A DNA stretch of 64,000 nucleotides, from the NCBI RefSeq assembly GCF_002119685.1, contig NZ_CP021108.1, positions 4,836,001 to 4,900,000 of the forward strand, in the 5' to 3' direction. A program made the translations under genes and the position numbers. This DNA is from Bordetella genomosp. 8. Its GTDB lineage: Bacteria; Pseudomonadota; Gammaproteobacteria; Burkholderiales; Burkholderiaceae_B. This document shows positions 38,812 through 48,254 of the stretch, piece after piece; positions within the stretch are counted from its first letter, which is position 1, and the number at the start of each line of letters is the position of its first letter. Below the pieces are notes generated by a model. It made no database searches. It saw nothing but the letters and a program-made list of their open reading frames with translations, and was not told the origin of the DNA.

Positions 38812-39078
38812 CTACCGGATCGCACGGAAAGACTCGAATATCGACAACGAGTAGTTGAAGATTTCCATGCCGATCCAGCCCGCGGTCAACAGCAGTGTCA
38901 CGAAGACCGCCAGCAGCTTGATGGCGAACGACAGGGTCTGCTCCTGGATCTGCGTCAATGCCTGGAACAGGGAGAACAAGGTCCCTACCACGGACGCCAC
39001 GGCCAAGGGCGGCAGCGACAGCCAGAAGATCAGGTACAAGGCTTCCTTCAGTTGATATACCAGTTCAGCGACGTTCAT
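38812..39078 (-). CDS. sctS: Type III export apparatus protein SctS (BscS/YscS)
   Basis: An 88-residue inner-membrane protein of the FliQ family with two membrane helices (about 15-37 and 50-75). It contains LPPLAVASVVGTLFSLFQALTQIQEQTLSF, shown here as its halves LPPLAVASVVG and FQALTQIQEQTL, which are diagnostic. The ATG at 39078 opens the standard MNVAELVYQ start; the upstream in-frame extension to 39132 overlaps sctR and is rejected. Confidence 0.96.
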   Translation of the reverse strand: MNVAELVYQLKEALYLIFWLSLPPLAVASVVGTLFSLFQALTQIQEQTLSFAIKLLAVFVTLLLTAGWIGMEIFNYSLSIFESFRAIR

Positions 39079-39089
39079 TCGGTCCCGTC

Positions 39090-39764
39090 TCATGCATAGG
39101 AAAGGACCAGGCCCTGGATCAACTTGGTCCATCCATCGAGCATCACGAACAGGAACAGCTTGAGCGGAATGGCGATGGTGACCGGGGACACCATCATCAT
39201 GCCCATGGCCAGCAGGATGTTGGAAACAATCAGGTCGATGATGATGAACGGCAGGTAAAGCAGGAAGCCGATCTGGAACGCGGCGTTCAGCTGCGAGATC
39301 ACGAAAGCGGGAATCAGGACGAGCAGATTGTCATCCCGCAGGCCGCTGGCCTGCTCCACCCCCCATAAGGCCGTGGCCGTCTCCACGAAGAAGCGGCGCT
39401 GCTGGACGCCACTATGCTTGAGCATGAACGACCGCAACGGGGCGGAGCCGCGTTCGACCGCCACCATCAGGTTATCGAAGCGCTCCGCCGGCTCGCTCTG
39501 CGTCGTGGCGCTCCGGTAGGCCTGCCTGGCCTCCTCGACCACCTTGCCCAGCACCGGCGCCATCACGTAGACCGAGAGAATCAAGGCGAGCCCGTTCAAG
39601 GCTGTGTTCGCCGGAACCTGCTGCACGCCGATCGCGTTGCGCAGAAGCGCGAGCACGACAGAGATCTTCAGGAAAGAGGTCGTCAACATGATGATCAGCG
39701 GCAAGAGCGCCACGCACAGGATGACGACGATCAACGCGACCGGATCGAAGTCGCTCAACCCCAT
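39090..39764 (-). CDS. sctR: Type III export apparatus protein SctR (BscR/YscR)
   Basis: A 224-residue inner-membrane protein of the FliP family. The family signatures are the early TSFLKISVVLALLRNAIGVQQ and the late block NILLAMGMMMVSPVTIAIPLKLFLFVMLDGW (parts given). Four membrane segments are seen. Start overlaps the sctQ stop by 10 bp, and sctS follows after 11 bp. Confidence 0.97.
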   Translation of the reverse strand: MGLSDFDPVALIVVILCVALLPLIIMLTTSFLKISVVLALLRNAIGVQQVPANTALNGLALILSVYVMAPVLGKVVEEARQAYRSATTQSEPAERFDNLMVAVERGSAPLRSFMLKHSGVQQRRFFVETATALWGVEQASGLRDDNLLVLIPAFVISQLNAAFQIGFLLYLPFIIIDLIVSNILLAMGMMMVSPVTIAIPLKLFLFVMLDGWTKLIQGLVLSYA

Positions 39765-41068
39765 GAGTCGCGGCCTGGAAACAGCGTGAGCACGCGTGCG
39801 CCTATGCGGCCATCGATATCGACAAGCTCGGCGGTGCCGATCAGCGTACCGTTCGCGCGTATGTGCACGGGACCCGCGTCGATACGCCGTTGCAGATCGA
39901 AGAATTCGCCGGGTCGAAGACGCCGCAGTTCGCCCAGGGGCATGTTCAGTTCGCCCAGGTCGAAGACCAGGTGCACCGGGATGCGGTCGACGTCCGGGCC
40001 GTCCGCCCCCGGGCGCGTCCCGGCCTTCGGCATGGCGGCGGAGGGATGGGGCATGGCGGTTGCTTCGACTTCAGCGGGCGACGCGTCATCTTCAAAAGGA
40101 AAATGCTCCCCCGCGTGCGGAGGACTTCCCGCGGAAAAGTCCTGCCCATGCTCCCGGTCATGGTCATGGTCTTGCCGGATTCCGTAATGATCCTCCGGCG
40201 ACGGATAATCGTTCATGCGTAAGCTGCTCCATTCCTGTGTGACGACATAGCGGGATGCGCCCGGCCCGCACGCCCGCACGCCTAGACCTTGCCCATCGGG
40301 TGTGGCCAGCCAGGCATCGCCATCCAGGCTCGCCAGGCTATGGTCGAACAGCACGACGTCGCCGGTTTCCAGGCGCCGCAACGCCTCGCTGCGCAAGGTC
40401 GTTTCGCCGGCAAGTACGGTCAGCCGTATGGGCAGCGCGCCCGGAAGATCCGTCTCGGTCGTGTCCTGCCCTGGCGGGATGCGGCCCAGCAGTTCGCTCA
40501 GCAGCGGCAGGCCCGGCTCGTCCACGGCCAGCCGCGCCGAAACCGCGCGTCCGCTGGCGGGCGCATGCATGGTCAACGTCCACGCATATGGGTAGGCGGG
40601 CGCGGGCAGACCTGGATGCGCGGGTGCGTCTACTCCAAGCACCCGGATGCCGGGGCATCGCCGCTCGATGCCCAAGCCCTCGAAGGCGTCGCGGATCAGG
40701 TCTTCCCATGCGGCGTGGACGAAGCACGGCGGCAACGGCGCGAGGTCCAGGTCCGGCATGCGCAGGGCCAGCCATTCGTCGAATACCCGCGATGACAGTT
40801 GCAGCGCGAGCTGCGCCCCCTGCCAATCCAGCATGACCCAGCGCCATGCAGCGCCCCGCGCATTTTCGCCGTTTAAGGGCTCGCGGTGCTGCTCCGACGC
40901 ACCGTACGTGGGTACTCCGCTCATACATAAATTCCACGGCTGAATGTCGGCATGTCCTTCGTCTTGCGGTTGGACGACGGCGCGGGCCGCATGCCTGGCG
41001 ATCTTGCTCAGCGCCTGCGCCTGCGCAGCGGTGCGGCGGATCAGCCGCAATGGCACGGGCGCCGTCAT
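39755..41068 (-). CDS. sctQ: Type III cytoplasmic sorting-platform protein SctQ (BscQ/YscQ)
   Basis: A 437-residue cytoplasmic C-ring-like protein. The C-terminal 75 residues form a SpoA/FliN domain (IPVHLVFDLGELNMPLGEL, then GTLIGTAELVDIDGRIGARV). The N-terminal part is divergent, as usual in SctQ. Acidic and His-rich sequence (DYPSPEDHYGIRQDHDHD) precedes the SpoA domain and forms an odd linker. Start overlaps sctP in an ATGA. An internal start producing a short SctQ-C is possible but I could not identify it. Confidence 0.92.
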   Translation of the reverse strand: MTAPVPLRLIRRTAAQAQALSKIARHAARAVVQPQDEGHADIQPWNLCMSGVPTYGASEQHREPLNGENARGAAWRWVMLDWQGAQLALQLSSRVFDEWLALRMPDLDLAPLPPCFVHAAWEDLIRDAFEGLGIERRCPGIRVLGVDAPAHPGLPAPAYPYAWTLTMHAPASGRAVSARLAVDEPGLPLLSELLGRIPPGQDTTETDLPGALPIRLTVLAGETTLRSEALRRLETGDVVLFDHSLASLDGDAWLATPDGQGLGVRACGPGASRYVVTQEWSSLRMNDYPSPEDHYGIRQDHDHDREHGQDFSAGSPPHAGEHFPFEDDASPAEVEATAMPHPSAAMPKAGTRPGADGPDVDRIPVHLVFDLGELNMPLGELRRLRPGEFFDLQRRIDAGPVHIRANGTLIGTAELVDIDGRIGARVLTLFPGRDSWG

Positions 41069-41784
41069 GCCATCGACTCCCGCCGCGGCACGGGCGCCGC
41101 ATCCGCGCGCGCTTCCAACGGCTGTCGATCGCCGTCATGGGCCGCCACCTTGACGGCGACATCGCGCGACAGGTCGGCCGCTATGCGGTTCGCCAGCGTG
41201 GCCGCGCCACGCCGCAGGCGATCGCGCGCGCGGGCATCGATGCTGACGAAATCCACCGCCAGCCGCCCCTCTCGTTCCTCGACGGACAGACGCGTGGCGG
41301 GGAGCAGATCTTCGTTCAGCGCCAGGCCCATCGTGCGACGCTCGTCGTGCAGGCCATCGAGGTAGACCTTCGTGACCATGCGTGCCAGCGCGTCCAGATC
41401 CCTGGGCGTAAGCGACGTGCGGTCGATGGACATGTCCTCCCGGGGTTCGGTGTCGGCCTGCCGTGCCGTCGCGCGCCCGTTTTCATCCTCGCATCCGGGA
41501 CGGCGTTCCAACTGTTCCCATCCAGCATGCGGAGGGGAAAGTTCGACGAGCGTGTCGGGCTGCTTCCCGCCGCGCTCGCACAGCAGCGCGCGGAATACGG
41601 CGGCATCGTCCGGATCGACGGGAACCCGCATCGGTAAGCGGCGCGCATTCTCCGCCAGGCGCGCGCCGCGTTTCCGCGTCATCCCGGCGTGCGCAGGCAG
41701 GCTGGGTCTGGGCGTTCCATAGGGCTCCCTGCCCTGCGTCGGCGTTTGCGTGGCGGGCAATTGCGCTGATGGCGATACATTCAT
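41065..41784 (-). CDS. sctP: Type III needle-length/substrate-switch protein SctP (YscP/HrpP-like)
   Basis: A 239-residue hydrophilic protein between sctO and sctQ, the standard place of the molecular ruler. The N-terminus is Pro/Thr/Gln-rich and probably disordered. The C-terminal part (about 135-230) is a folded domain with a RLSVEEREGRLAVDFVSIDA segment, which resembles the T3S4 domain that contacts SctU. Sequence identity is weak, so position carries most of the assignment. It is short compared with YscP, which would suggest a shorter needle if it acts as a ruler. Confidence 0.8.
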   Translation of the reverse strand: MNVSPSAQLPATQTPTQGREPYGTPRPSLPAHAGMTRKRGARLAENARRLPMRVPVDPDDAAVFRALLCERGGKQPDTLVELSPPHAGWEQLERRPGCEDENGRATARQADTEPREDMSIDRTSLTPRDLDALARMVTKVYLDGLHDERRTMGLALNEDLLPATRLSVEEREGRLAVDFVSIDARARDRLRRGAATLANRIAADLSRDVAVKVAAHDGDRQPLEARADAAPVPRRESMA

Positions 41785-41820
41785 GTTGGCAACTCCTGGT
41801 TCGGCATATGAATGGGGCGA

Positions 41821-42315
41821 TCATGGCGCGAAGCGGCCGTGTATCGTGACGGCTGCCTCATCGAGAGCATCGTCGGCCACCCGCTCTTGCTCCAGGGCGC
41901 GGTGCCGACGGTAGCGTTCCAGCACTTCCGTCGACTTGCGTGTCGCCCTGGCGGCGGCGGCACGCACGGCCTTTCCCTGGGCCAGCGCCGCGTCCGCTTG
42001 GTCGCGCGCCTCACGTGCCGCTTCCACGGCCCGTTCCAGGGCTCGTGTCCGCTGGCGCAGTGCGTCGATTTTTGCGAACCTGCGTTCCAGTTCGCGCCGG
42101 TTGACCGGCTCGCCGAGCAAGGCCGCGTACATGGCCGCTTCTTCATCAGCGGCCTGGATGCGCCAGTTGTCCAACTGGCGCTTCTGGCGAGCCAGATGCA
42201 GTGCCGCTTCTTCGGACTGGCGATACAACGGGGCCAAGGCCCGGGCCGCGCGGTCTTCCCGCAGGCGACGCAGGACGACCAGATCGTGCCTCAGGTCACG
42301 CGCGATCGTCGTCAT
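41821..42315 (-). CDS. sctO: Type III stalk protein SctO (BscO/YscO-like)
   Basis: A 164-residue cytoplasmic protein that is almost entirely charged coiled coil (heptads through about 10-150, rich in Arg, Glu and Ala), as expected of FliJ/YscO-type central stalks that link the ATPase to the export gate. Position between sctN and sctP supports it. The stop of sctN overlaps its start by four bases. Sequence similarity within this family is low, so the evidence is size, composition and order. Confidence 0.85.
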   Translation of the reverse strand: MTTIARDLRHDLVVLRRLREDRAARALAPLYRQSEEAALHLARQKRQLDNWRIQAADEEAAMYAALLGEPVNRRELERRFAKIDALRQRTRALERAVEAAREARDQADAALAQGKAVRAAAARATRKSTEVLERYRRHRALEQERVADDALDEAAVTIHGRFAP

Positions 42316-43634
42316 CCGTGTACCAGGCCGGCCATGCGCGCCACCGTGGCATCGAAGCCGTCCTTCTCGTCACTCGCCTGGCGCAGGAATTGGCGCATAT
42401 CGCCTATCTTGCGTACGGCCTCGTCCGCCACCGGGTCGTGGCCAGGCTGGTATTCGCCGATATTGAGCAACAGTTCGATTTCCGCGTACTTGGCCATCAG
42501 TTCCCGGAAGCGCCCCGCCGCGGTCGCATGTTCGCGCGACACGACGTTGCCCATCACACGACTGGCCGAAGCCAGCACGTCGACGGCCGGGAAATGGTTT
42601 TCCGCACCGAGCTTGCGGGACAGCACGATATGGCCATCCAGGATGGAGCGAACCTCGTCCGCCACCGGCTCGGTCATGTCATCGCCTTCCACCAGCACCG
42701 TGTAGAACGCGGTGATCGAGCCGCGCTCGTTCATGCCGGCGCGCTCCAGCAGCCTGGGCAGTACGGCGAATACCGAGGGAGGAAAGCCCCGCCGCGTCGG
42801 CGGCTCGCCCGCGGCCAGGCCGATTTCCCGCTGGGCTCGGGCGAACCGCGTCACCGAGTCCATCAGCAGCAGGACCCGCTTGCCCTGGTCGCGGAAGTAC
42901 TCGGCGATCGCGGTGGCCACATAAGCCGACTTGACGCGCTCCATCGCCGACCGGTCGCTGGTGGCGCACACCACGACGCTATTGCCGAGCTTGTCGCCCA
43001 GGTCCCGCTGCAGGAACTCCCCAACCTCGCGCCCGCGTTCGCCGATCAGGGCGACTACCCGCACATCGACGTCGGCGTCATTGGCCAGCATGCCCATCAG
43101 GGTCGACTTGCCGCCGCCCGCCGCCGCGAAGATGCCCATGCGTTGGCCTACGCCACAGGTCAACAGGCCGTCGATGACGCGTATGCCAAGTTCCAGCGGC
43201 TGCTCTATGGGCGTGCGCGACAAGGGATGGGGCGCGGGTCCCAGGACAGGATAGGTCTGCGTCGTCACGAGCGCCCCACGCGTTGCCTCGTCCAGGGGAC
43301 GCCCCAGTCCATCGAGAACGCGCCCCAGCAGTGCCGTTCCCACCGGCACGCACAGTACGCCGTCCGTGGGCAGGACTTCCGTCCGGGACGAGATGCCACG
43401 CATATCGCCGATAGGCGTCAGCAAGGCGGCGTCTTCAGCGAAGCCGATGACCTCGGCCTTGATGTCGCCGCCGCCTTCTGGATCGCGCAATATGCAGAGC
43501 TGTCCCACGCGCGCGCCGGCCACGGCGGCCCGTATTATGGTGCCCGTTACCTGGGTGACGCGCCCGATCACCTCCATGGTGCGGGCCTCGGCCAGGCCCG
43601 CACGCAAGCGGGGAAGAATGTGATCAAACATCAT
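42312..43634 (-). CDS. sctN: Type III secretion ATPase SctN (BscN/YscN)
   Basis: A 440-residue F1-beta-like hexameric ATPase that unfolds substrates at the export gate. Walker A is AAGGGKST at about 171-178, Walker [18 protein letters not shown] near 255-270, and the family block [25 protein letters not shown] follows (its start is [13 protein letters not shown]). Length is normal. Start overlaps sctL by 11 bp and the stop overlaps sctO by four. Confidence 0.97.
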   Translation of the reverse strand: MMFDHILPRLRAGLAEARTMEVIGRVTQVTGTIIRAAVAGARVGQLCILRDPEGGGDIKAEVIGFAEDAALLTPIGDMRGISSRTEVLPTDGVLCVPVGTALLGRVLDGLGRPLDEATRGALVTTQTYPVLGPAPHPLSRTPIEQPLELGIRVIDGLLTCGVGQRMGIFAAAGGGKSTLMGMLANDADVDVRVVALIGERGREVGEFLQRDLGDKLGNSVVVCATSDRSAMERVKSAYVATAIAEYFRDQGKRVLLLMDSVTRFARAQREIGLAAGEPPTRRGFPPSVFAVLPRLLERAGMNERGSITAFYTVLVEGDDMTEPVADEVRSILDGHIVLSRKLGAENHFPAVDVLASASRVMGNVVSREHATAAGRFRELMAKYAEIELLLNIGEYQPGHDPVADEAVRKIGDMRQFLRQASDEKDGFDATVARMAGLVHG

Positions 43635-44298
43635 CTTGCGCCGACCCGGCGCCTGGCCGCGGCCCGCCTTGATCGACCACCGCGATTTCCAACGCCCGTT
43701 GCAACACGTCGAGCTGCTTGTCCACGCTGGTCTCTATCGTCCCGATCGGCGTTTCCATCCGGCAAGTTCCGCTGGGCAGCCGGTCGTCCGACACCACATC
43801 CAGGTAATCCACGCCGGGAAACCGCACCAATAGCGCCTGCATATGCTGGCGCACCACCGCCGCATCGTCGGTATGCATGCGCAGCAACACATTTTTTTGC
43901 CGGCGCAACACGGCAAGCCCGCCGCGCACGACGGTCAGGGCACGGTCGGTCGCGTCGAAGTCCCCTACGATGCGGCGCACCGACGTCACCACGAGGTCCG
44001 CCATGTCGCGCTCGATCCGCCGCAGATAGTCGGTCGTCTGCTGTGCCACGGACAGCATGGCGGCAGCCTGCTCGACGCGCGCGGCCTGCAGCCCTTCCGC
44101 ATGGCCGCGATCGCGTTCGCGTCGATAGGCCTCGCGTGCCTGCTCCGCCAGGCGCGCGGCATCATCCCGCGCACGCCGGAGCAGGTCTTTGGCATCCAGG
44201 AATGCGACGTGTTCGTCACGGCGGACGATCTTCCCCACGGGGACGGCCATCAAGTCCCGCGGCTGATCATCGGCCGCCGCTTCAACCCGGAATATCAT
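43624..44298 (-). CDS. sctL: Type III stator protein SctL (BscL/YscL)
   Basis: A 224-residue cytoplasmic protein of the FliH/YscL family that links the ATPase to the sorting platform. It has an N-terminal region, a long Ala/Arg/Glu-rich helix (about 45-90) and a C-terminal domain with [15 protein letters not shown] and a late [23 protein letters not shown] block typical of the family. A seven-A run on the coding strand (plus-strand T at 43892-43898) lies within it. Confidence 0.92.
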   Translation of the reverse strand: MIFRVEAAADDQPRDLMAVPVGKIVRRDEHVAFLDAKDLLRRARDDAARLAEQAREAYRRERDRGHAEGLQAARVEQAAAMLSVAQQTTDYLRRIERDMADLVVTSVRRIVGDFDATDRALTVVRGGLAVLRRQKNVLLRMHTDDAAVVRQHMQALLVRFPGVDYLDVVSDDRLPSGTCRMETPIGTIETSVDKQLDVLQRALEIAVVDQGGPRPGAGSAQDDV

Positions 44299-44993
44299 CT
44301 CGCCCCCCCGGAAGGTTGGACCGGGGCAAGAGGCCGGCCGTGGACAGCCCTTGCCAGCGCCATCGCGCCATCACTATCGATGGCCGCCGACACCGCATGC
44401 ACGATATCGTCATTCGCCATGCTCGCGGACAACGATGGTGCGGCGGCCGCCAGAGGCGGAAGCTTCAGGAACAGGCGGCGCGCCAGCGCTGGCGGCGCGC
44501 CGCGAAATGCCAGATAAAGCGAGGCGTACCCAGCCAGGTCAACGTCGCGGCGTGCCTCGGCGGCATCGCCAAACATCGCTCCCGGCAAGCCGGGATGGAC
44601 GGCGCGAGCATCCCGGATCCAATGCAAGACATCCGGCCCCAGTGCATCCTGCAGCGCCCGAACGGACGAACCCGTGATCGCGTGGCGCAACCTCGGAGCG
44701 CACAAGGCAACGCCCATTCGGCGGACCAGCAAGGTCAGCGCGTGCTGCGGCAGGACGGCGATGTCGAGCCCGGCATCCGCGCCGTCGGTCACCGGCATGT
44801 CGTGCAAGCCCTCCCGTAGGAGTATCGCGGCGGACCAGTGGCGGTGCCACGACGCCGCGGTGGTGGGAGCGACGGCCATGGCACAAGCGCGGGGCCAGGG
44901 CTCGTAATCCGCCATCCTCGCGGGATGCAGGGTTTTACTCGGCAGAAAGTTGAAGATAACCAGCGGCCGCTCCAGCAAGGACAAGCCAGACAT
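44295..44993 (-). CDS. sctK: Type III sorting-platform accessory SctK (BscK/YscK)
   Basis: A 232-residue cytoplasmic protein in the sctJ-sctK-sctL position. The N-terminus IFNFLPSKTLHPARM resembles the YscK start, and an LRHAITGSSVRALQDALGPDVL-like central block (split here) fits the family. SctK caps the sorting platform under the inner-membrane ring. It begins three bases after the sctJ stop and overlaps sctL by four. Confidence 0.87.
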   Translation of the reverse strand: MSGLSLLERPLVIFNFLPSKTLHPARMADYEPWPRACAMAVAPTTAASWHRHWSAAILLREGLHDMPVTDGADAGLDIAVLPQHALTLLVRRMGVALCAPRLRHAITGSSVRALQDALGPDVLHWIRDARAVHPGLPGAMFGDAAEARRDVDLAGYASLYLAFRGAPPALARRLFLKLPPLAAAAPSLSASMANDDIVHAVSAAIDSDGAMALARAVHGRPLAPVQPSGGAR

Positions 44994-44996
44994 GGT

Positions 44997-45863
44997 TCAG
45001 CCCTGACCGAACCGGCCCACGCCGGCCCCCTTGTCCAGCAGGGAGTCGTGGACGAAGCCATCGCGCCGCTTGCGCCATGCCCGGACCGCGACCACGCCCA
45101 CGGCACAGGCGATCGCCAGCACGCCCGCAAGCCACCAGATCCAGCTTGCCTGCGTTCCCTGCGGGCGTCCGCCCTGCCAGGCCCCGGGGGTCGTCGGCAG
45201 GAGGGCCGGCAAGGATGTCGGCTGGGCTATCGGCGTGGGCGTCGGCAGCGAGAGCCCGGACGATGCCGGCGTCCGTTGGGCCATGACCAGCACCACGGAC
45301 ACCCGGTCTTCGCCGAGCTCCGGAATCGCATGCGACACCAACGTGCGAATCTGCGGCTTGAGCACCTCCAGGTTGTAGCCGGACTGATGCTTGATGAACA
45401 CCGCGGCGGATGCCGGGGTCCTGCTGATCTTCGCGGCATCCTGGTCGGGCAGCACGACATGGACGCGGGCGACGAGGACGCCGTCCATCTTGGTCAGCGT
45501 ACTCTCGAGCTCTTGCGAAAGCGCATAGATATAACGCGCCCGCTCTTCCAGCGGCGATGAGATCATGCCTTCCTTCTGGAAGATCTTGCCCATGCCTTCG
45601 AAGCGCTCCCTGGGCAGGCCTTGCAGCCGGAGGATACCGAGCGCCTTGGCGACATCCGACTCGGCCACGGACAGGGTGACGCCGTTCTTCTTGATCTGCT
45701 TCTCGGCGGGAATCGCGGACTGCAGCAGCACCGCCAGGATTTCGTTGGCTTCGGCATCAGTGATCGCCGAGAACAGGTCCACGCGGCTGGAACAGCCCAC
45801 GAGCAGCGCCAGGGCGATCGCACCGAACAGTCGTATCAATACCTGGGGCGATGCTTGCTGCAT
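44997..45863 (-). CDS. sctJ: Type III inner-membrane ring lipoprotein SctJ (BscJ/YscJ)
   Basis: A 288-residue lipoprotein of the YscJ/FliF family. The lipobox LLVGC (Cys near 24) follows a signal helix; two ring-building domains follow (DAEANEILAVLLQSAIPAEK and RVHVVLPDQD), with a C-terminal membrane helix near 247-265. The ATG at 45863 fits; a longer frame to 46136 lies within sctI. A proline-rich stretch (LSLPTPTPIAQPTSLPALL) precedes the last helix. Confidence 0.95.
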   Translation of the reverse strand: MQQASPQVLIRLFGAIALALLVGCSSRVDLFSAITDAEANEILAVLLQSAIPAEKQIKKNGVTLSVAESDVAKALGILRLQGLPRERFEGMGKIFQKEGMISSPLEERARYIYALSQELESTLTKMDGVLVARVHVVLPDQDAAKISRTPASAAVFIKHQSGYNLEVLKPQIRTLVSHAIPELGEDRVSVVLVMAQRTPASSGLSLPTPTPIAQPTSLPALLPTTPGAWQGGRPQGTQASWIWWLAGVLAIACAVGVVAVRAWRKRRDGFVHDSLLDKGAGVGRFGQG

Positions 45864-45873
45864 GGAAGGCAAG

Positions 45874-46293
45874 TCAACCCCGCGACATGACGTCGGCCGT
45901 ATGGGAGAACTTCCCACCCACCTTGGCTGCGACGTCGATATCGACCGACAGCCTGCTGGCCGTCCGAGCCAGTTTGAGCGCGTCCCGGATGGCCTGTCCG
46001 TCCAGCACCGGCCGCTGCTCCAGATCGGCTGCGAGCGCCTGCGCCTGCCCCCAGTTTCCGGAGATTCCGGCCAAGTGATTGCGCACACCGCCAGCGATAT
46101 TCCGCAGCAGCGTACCCATGCCCATGGCATCGCCATCGCTTGATGGATCGTCGCCCGCCCCGGCGTCGCCCAATGGCGACACCGGCCCGTTCATGGCAGC
46201 GCGGAACAACGCCACCTGCAAAGCGTCGGCGCCGTCCGGCGGCAGGGCGACAGCGTTGACCGCGGGAATGGAATCGAGCAATCCGACTTTCAA
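45874..46293 (-). CDS. sctI: Type III inner rod protein SctI (BscI-like)
   Basis: A 139-residue protein directly upstream of sctJ. It is amphipathic with a C-terminal helix (residues 85-135: LARTASRLSVDIDVAAKVGG), typical of the early-secreted rod/adaptor subunit linking the export gate to the needle. Assigned by size, order (sctI-J-K-L) and C-terminal helix. Sequence identity is weak. Confidence 0.82.
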   Translation of the reverse strand: MKVGLLDSIPAVNAVALPPDGADALQVALFRAAMNGPVSPLGDAGAGDDPSSDGDAMGMGTLLRNIAGGVRNHLAGISGNWGQAQALAADLEQRPVLDGQAIRDALKLARTASRLSVDIDVAAKVGGKFSHTADVMSRG

Positions 46294-46329
46294 TTTGAAC
46301 TCCTGAGTGTAGGCACGCGTTCGTCGCGC

Positions 46330-46725
46330 TCAACGGCGCAAGGCCCTGGACAACTCGCGCCTGGTGTCGGACGCGATATCTTCCTGCCCCAGGGCCTGCG
46401 CGAATTTCCTGTCGGCGGCCGCGCCATGGCCGGCGTCACGCAGCATGAGGCCCGTGCATAGCGCGGCCAGGCCGTTATCCGCATCCAGTCGGGCAGCCCG
46501 ATCGACCACCGACAGGCCGGCCTCGGGCTGGCCGGCCAGCATATGGACCATGGCCAGACCCAAATCGACCATGGGATTGTCAGGACGCAACGCGCGCAGG
46601 CTGTTGAAGATGGTTTCCGCAGCATGCGCCTGCCCCAGAAACGCGCCGACAAAGGCGAGCTCGGCGAGTTTCTGGATGACCTTGCCATCCTCGATCATGT
46701 CTTTCGACACATCGGTAGCGGTCAA
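46330..46725 (-). CDS. TPR-type T3SS protein (SctG/HrpB1-like)
   Basis: A 131-residue cytoplasmic protein consisting of about three TPR-like repeats, for example ETIFNSLRALRPDNPMVDLGLAMVHM. In Ysc systems the short TPR protein YscG is a needle-subunit chaperone, and HrpB1-like proteins have a similar fold. Bordetella has bcr4 in this place. Function as a chaperone is inferred; which of these it corresponds to is open. It lies four bases after the translocator stop and 36 bp before sctI. Confidence 0.75.
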   Translation of the reverse strand: MTATDVSKDMIEDGKVIQKLAELAFVGAFLGQAHAAETIFNSLRALRPDNPMVDLGLAMVHMLAGQPEAGLSVVDRAARLDADNGLAALCTGLMLRDAGHGAAADRKFAQALGQEDIASDTRRELSRALRR

Positions 46726-46729
46726 GGTG

Positions 46730-48229
46730 CTACGCCGTCATCTGTTCCGACTGGATCGAAGCCCGCGTCGCCAGCTCGCCGGTGTAGTCCCGGGTCAGAT
46801 CGGCATTGGCTTGCAGGTTCCGGGCGACCCGATCCATCGACCGCCTAGTGATTTCATCGGTGTCGTGCATCTGTTCGCGGGTGATGCCCAGCAGCTGCTC
46901 TGTCTTGCGACGATAGGCCTGGGCGATCTCGACGTCCCACTGCGCCATGCCCAGGCTCAGGTTGCGCCAGCCATTGGCACCGCCGATGCCGCCGTTGGCG
47001 CCGTTCACCGCCGTCTGCGCGACCTTGGCAGCAGTTTCGATCCTGGGTTGCCACCCGGCCACGCTGTCCCTGACGGTCGCGGCCGCTCCCCTGGCCGTCG
47101 CCACGTTCAGGTTCTTGGCGGACTGCATGGCCTTCTGGAACAGCTGGGCCAACTCCTTCAGCTTGGCCAGCGACTGGCGGATGATCTGGATCACATCCTG
47201 CGCCAGGGTTTTCATCGAATCGACAAAGCGCTTCAAGGTCTCGGTGGCCGCCGACGCCACGTTCGACGCCACCGAGCCGCTACCGGCCCCCAGGCCGGAC
47301 AACGCTTTCGAAACGCTCTTGACGACGGCCCCGCCTCCAGCCACGGCCAGATTGCCGATGACCACGATGGCCATTCCGACGAGCTGCCCCCAGAATTCCA
47401 CCCGCTCGACCGTTTCCTTGCTGGCGCCGAACGCTTTCGCGATATTGCCGCAGAACTTGGCGAGGGGATTCGGGTCCGCCAACAGCAGCCCCATTACCGC
47501 GCCGACCGTGTCGGCCAGGGTATTCGCCGCTTGCTCCGACACGGCCTTGCCGGACGACTTGATCGCATCCGACACCGCGCCGACGACGTCGATACCGTTC
47601 TGCTTCAATACATGGTTCGCCAGGGCCGCTCCGGCCAGGGCCAAGGCAGGCCATGCGGCACCACCCGTCGCGACGGTCGCCACCGCGGCGATCGCCACGG
47701 TGACATAGGGCATGTAGGGGCCCAGGGTTTCCGAAACCCAACTGGTCAGCCGGTTGTACCAGCGCCCGGCGTTCTCGAGGAAATCCGCGGCCTTCTGCTC
47801 GAATTCCTTGATGCTGTTCATCTGCGCGTCCACATACCTGTCGACGCGGGCCTTCATCTGGTCGTAGGACTCGTTGGTCCTGTCATTGACGAGCGCGCCG
47901 TTGGCCTCGTTGCGCAGGCCTTGCACCTCCGACACCAGCAGGCCGACATTGAGCGGCGACGGGGCCGACAGAGGCGACACGGACGGCGCGCCCGGCGCCG
48001 CCAGGAAAGGCGCGCCGTTCGCGTCGTGCGTTTCCGTGGCTTTCACCGTCGACCGCCTGGCTTCGGTGTCGTCGCGCGGTCCGCCGACGCTCCCCACGAT
48101 ATCCTCGATCGCCCGGACGATGGCGTCCAAGGGATCGGATGCTTCCTTGGCATTGGCATTGCCGCCGGTCACCACCATTGCATCGCCGGACCACGACAAC
48201 GGCCCGGGATTCTGAATACTTGTGCTCAT
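46730..48229 (-). CDS. sctE: Large type III translocator (SctE; YopB/BopB/SseC-like)
   Basis: A 499-residue secreted pore protein. It has two hydrophobic segments typical of SctE: about 168-205 (VTVAIAAVATVATGG and following) and about 280-305 (LVGMAIVVIGNLAVAGGGAV), flanked by long amphipathic helices. The ATG at 48229 follows GAGGAAGG; an earlier ATG at 48247 is less likely. It would insert in the host membrane with SctB. No lipoprotein or Sec signal is present. It is the fourth gene of the leftward operon. Confidence 0.88.
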   Translation of the reverse strand: MSTSIQNPGPLSWSGDAMVVTGGNANAKEASDPLDAIVRAIEDIVGSVGGPRDDTEARRSTVKATETHDANGAPFLAAPGAPSVSPLSAPSPLNVGLLVSEVQGLRNEANGALVNDRTNESYDQMKARVDRYVDAQMNSIKEFEQKAADFLENAGRWYNRLTSWVSETLGPYMPYVTVAIAAVATVATGGAAWPALALAGAALANHVLKQNGIDVVGAVSDAIKSSGKAVSEQAANTLADTVGAVMGLLLADPNPLAKFCGNIAKAFGASKETVERVEFWGQLVGMAIVVIGNLAVAGGGAVVKSVSKALSGLGAGSGSVASNVASAATETLKRFVDSMKTLAQDVIQIIRQSLAKLKELAQLFQKAMQSAKNLNVATARGAAATVRDSVAGWQPRIETAAKVAQTAVNGANGGIGGANGWRNLSLGMAQWDVEIAQAYRRKTEQLLGITREQMHDTDEITRRSMDRVARNLQANADLTRDYTGELATRASIQSEQMTA

Positions 48230-48254
48230 AGCAACCTTCCTCGGCAATAAAAAA

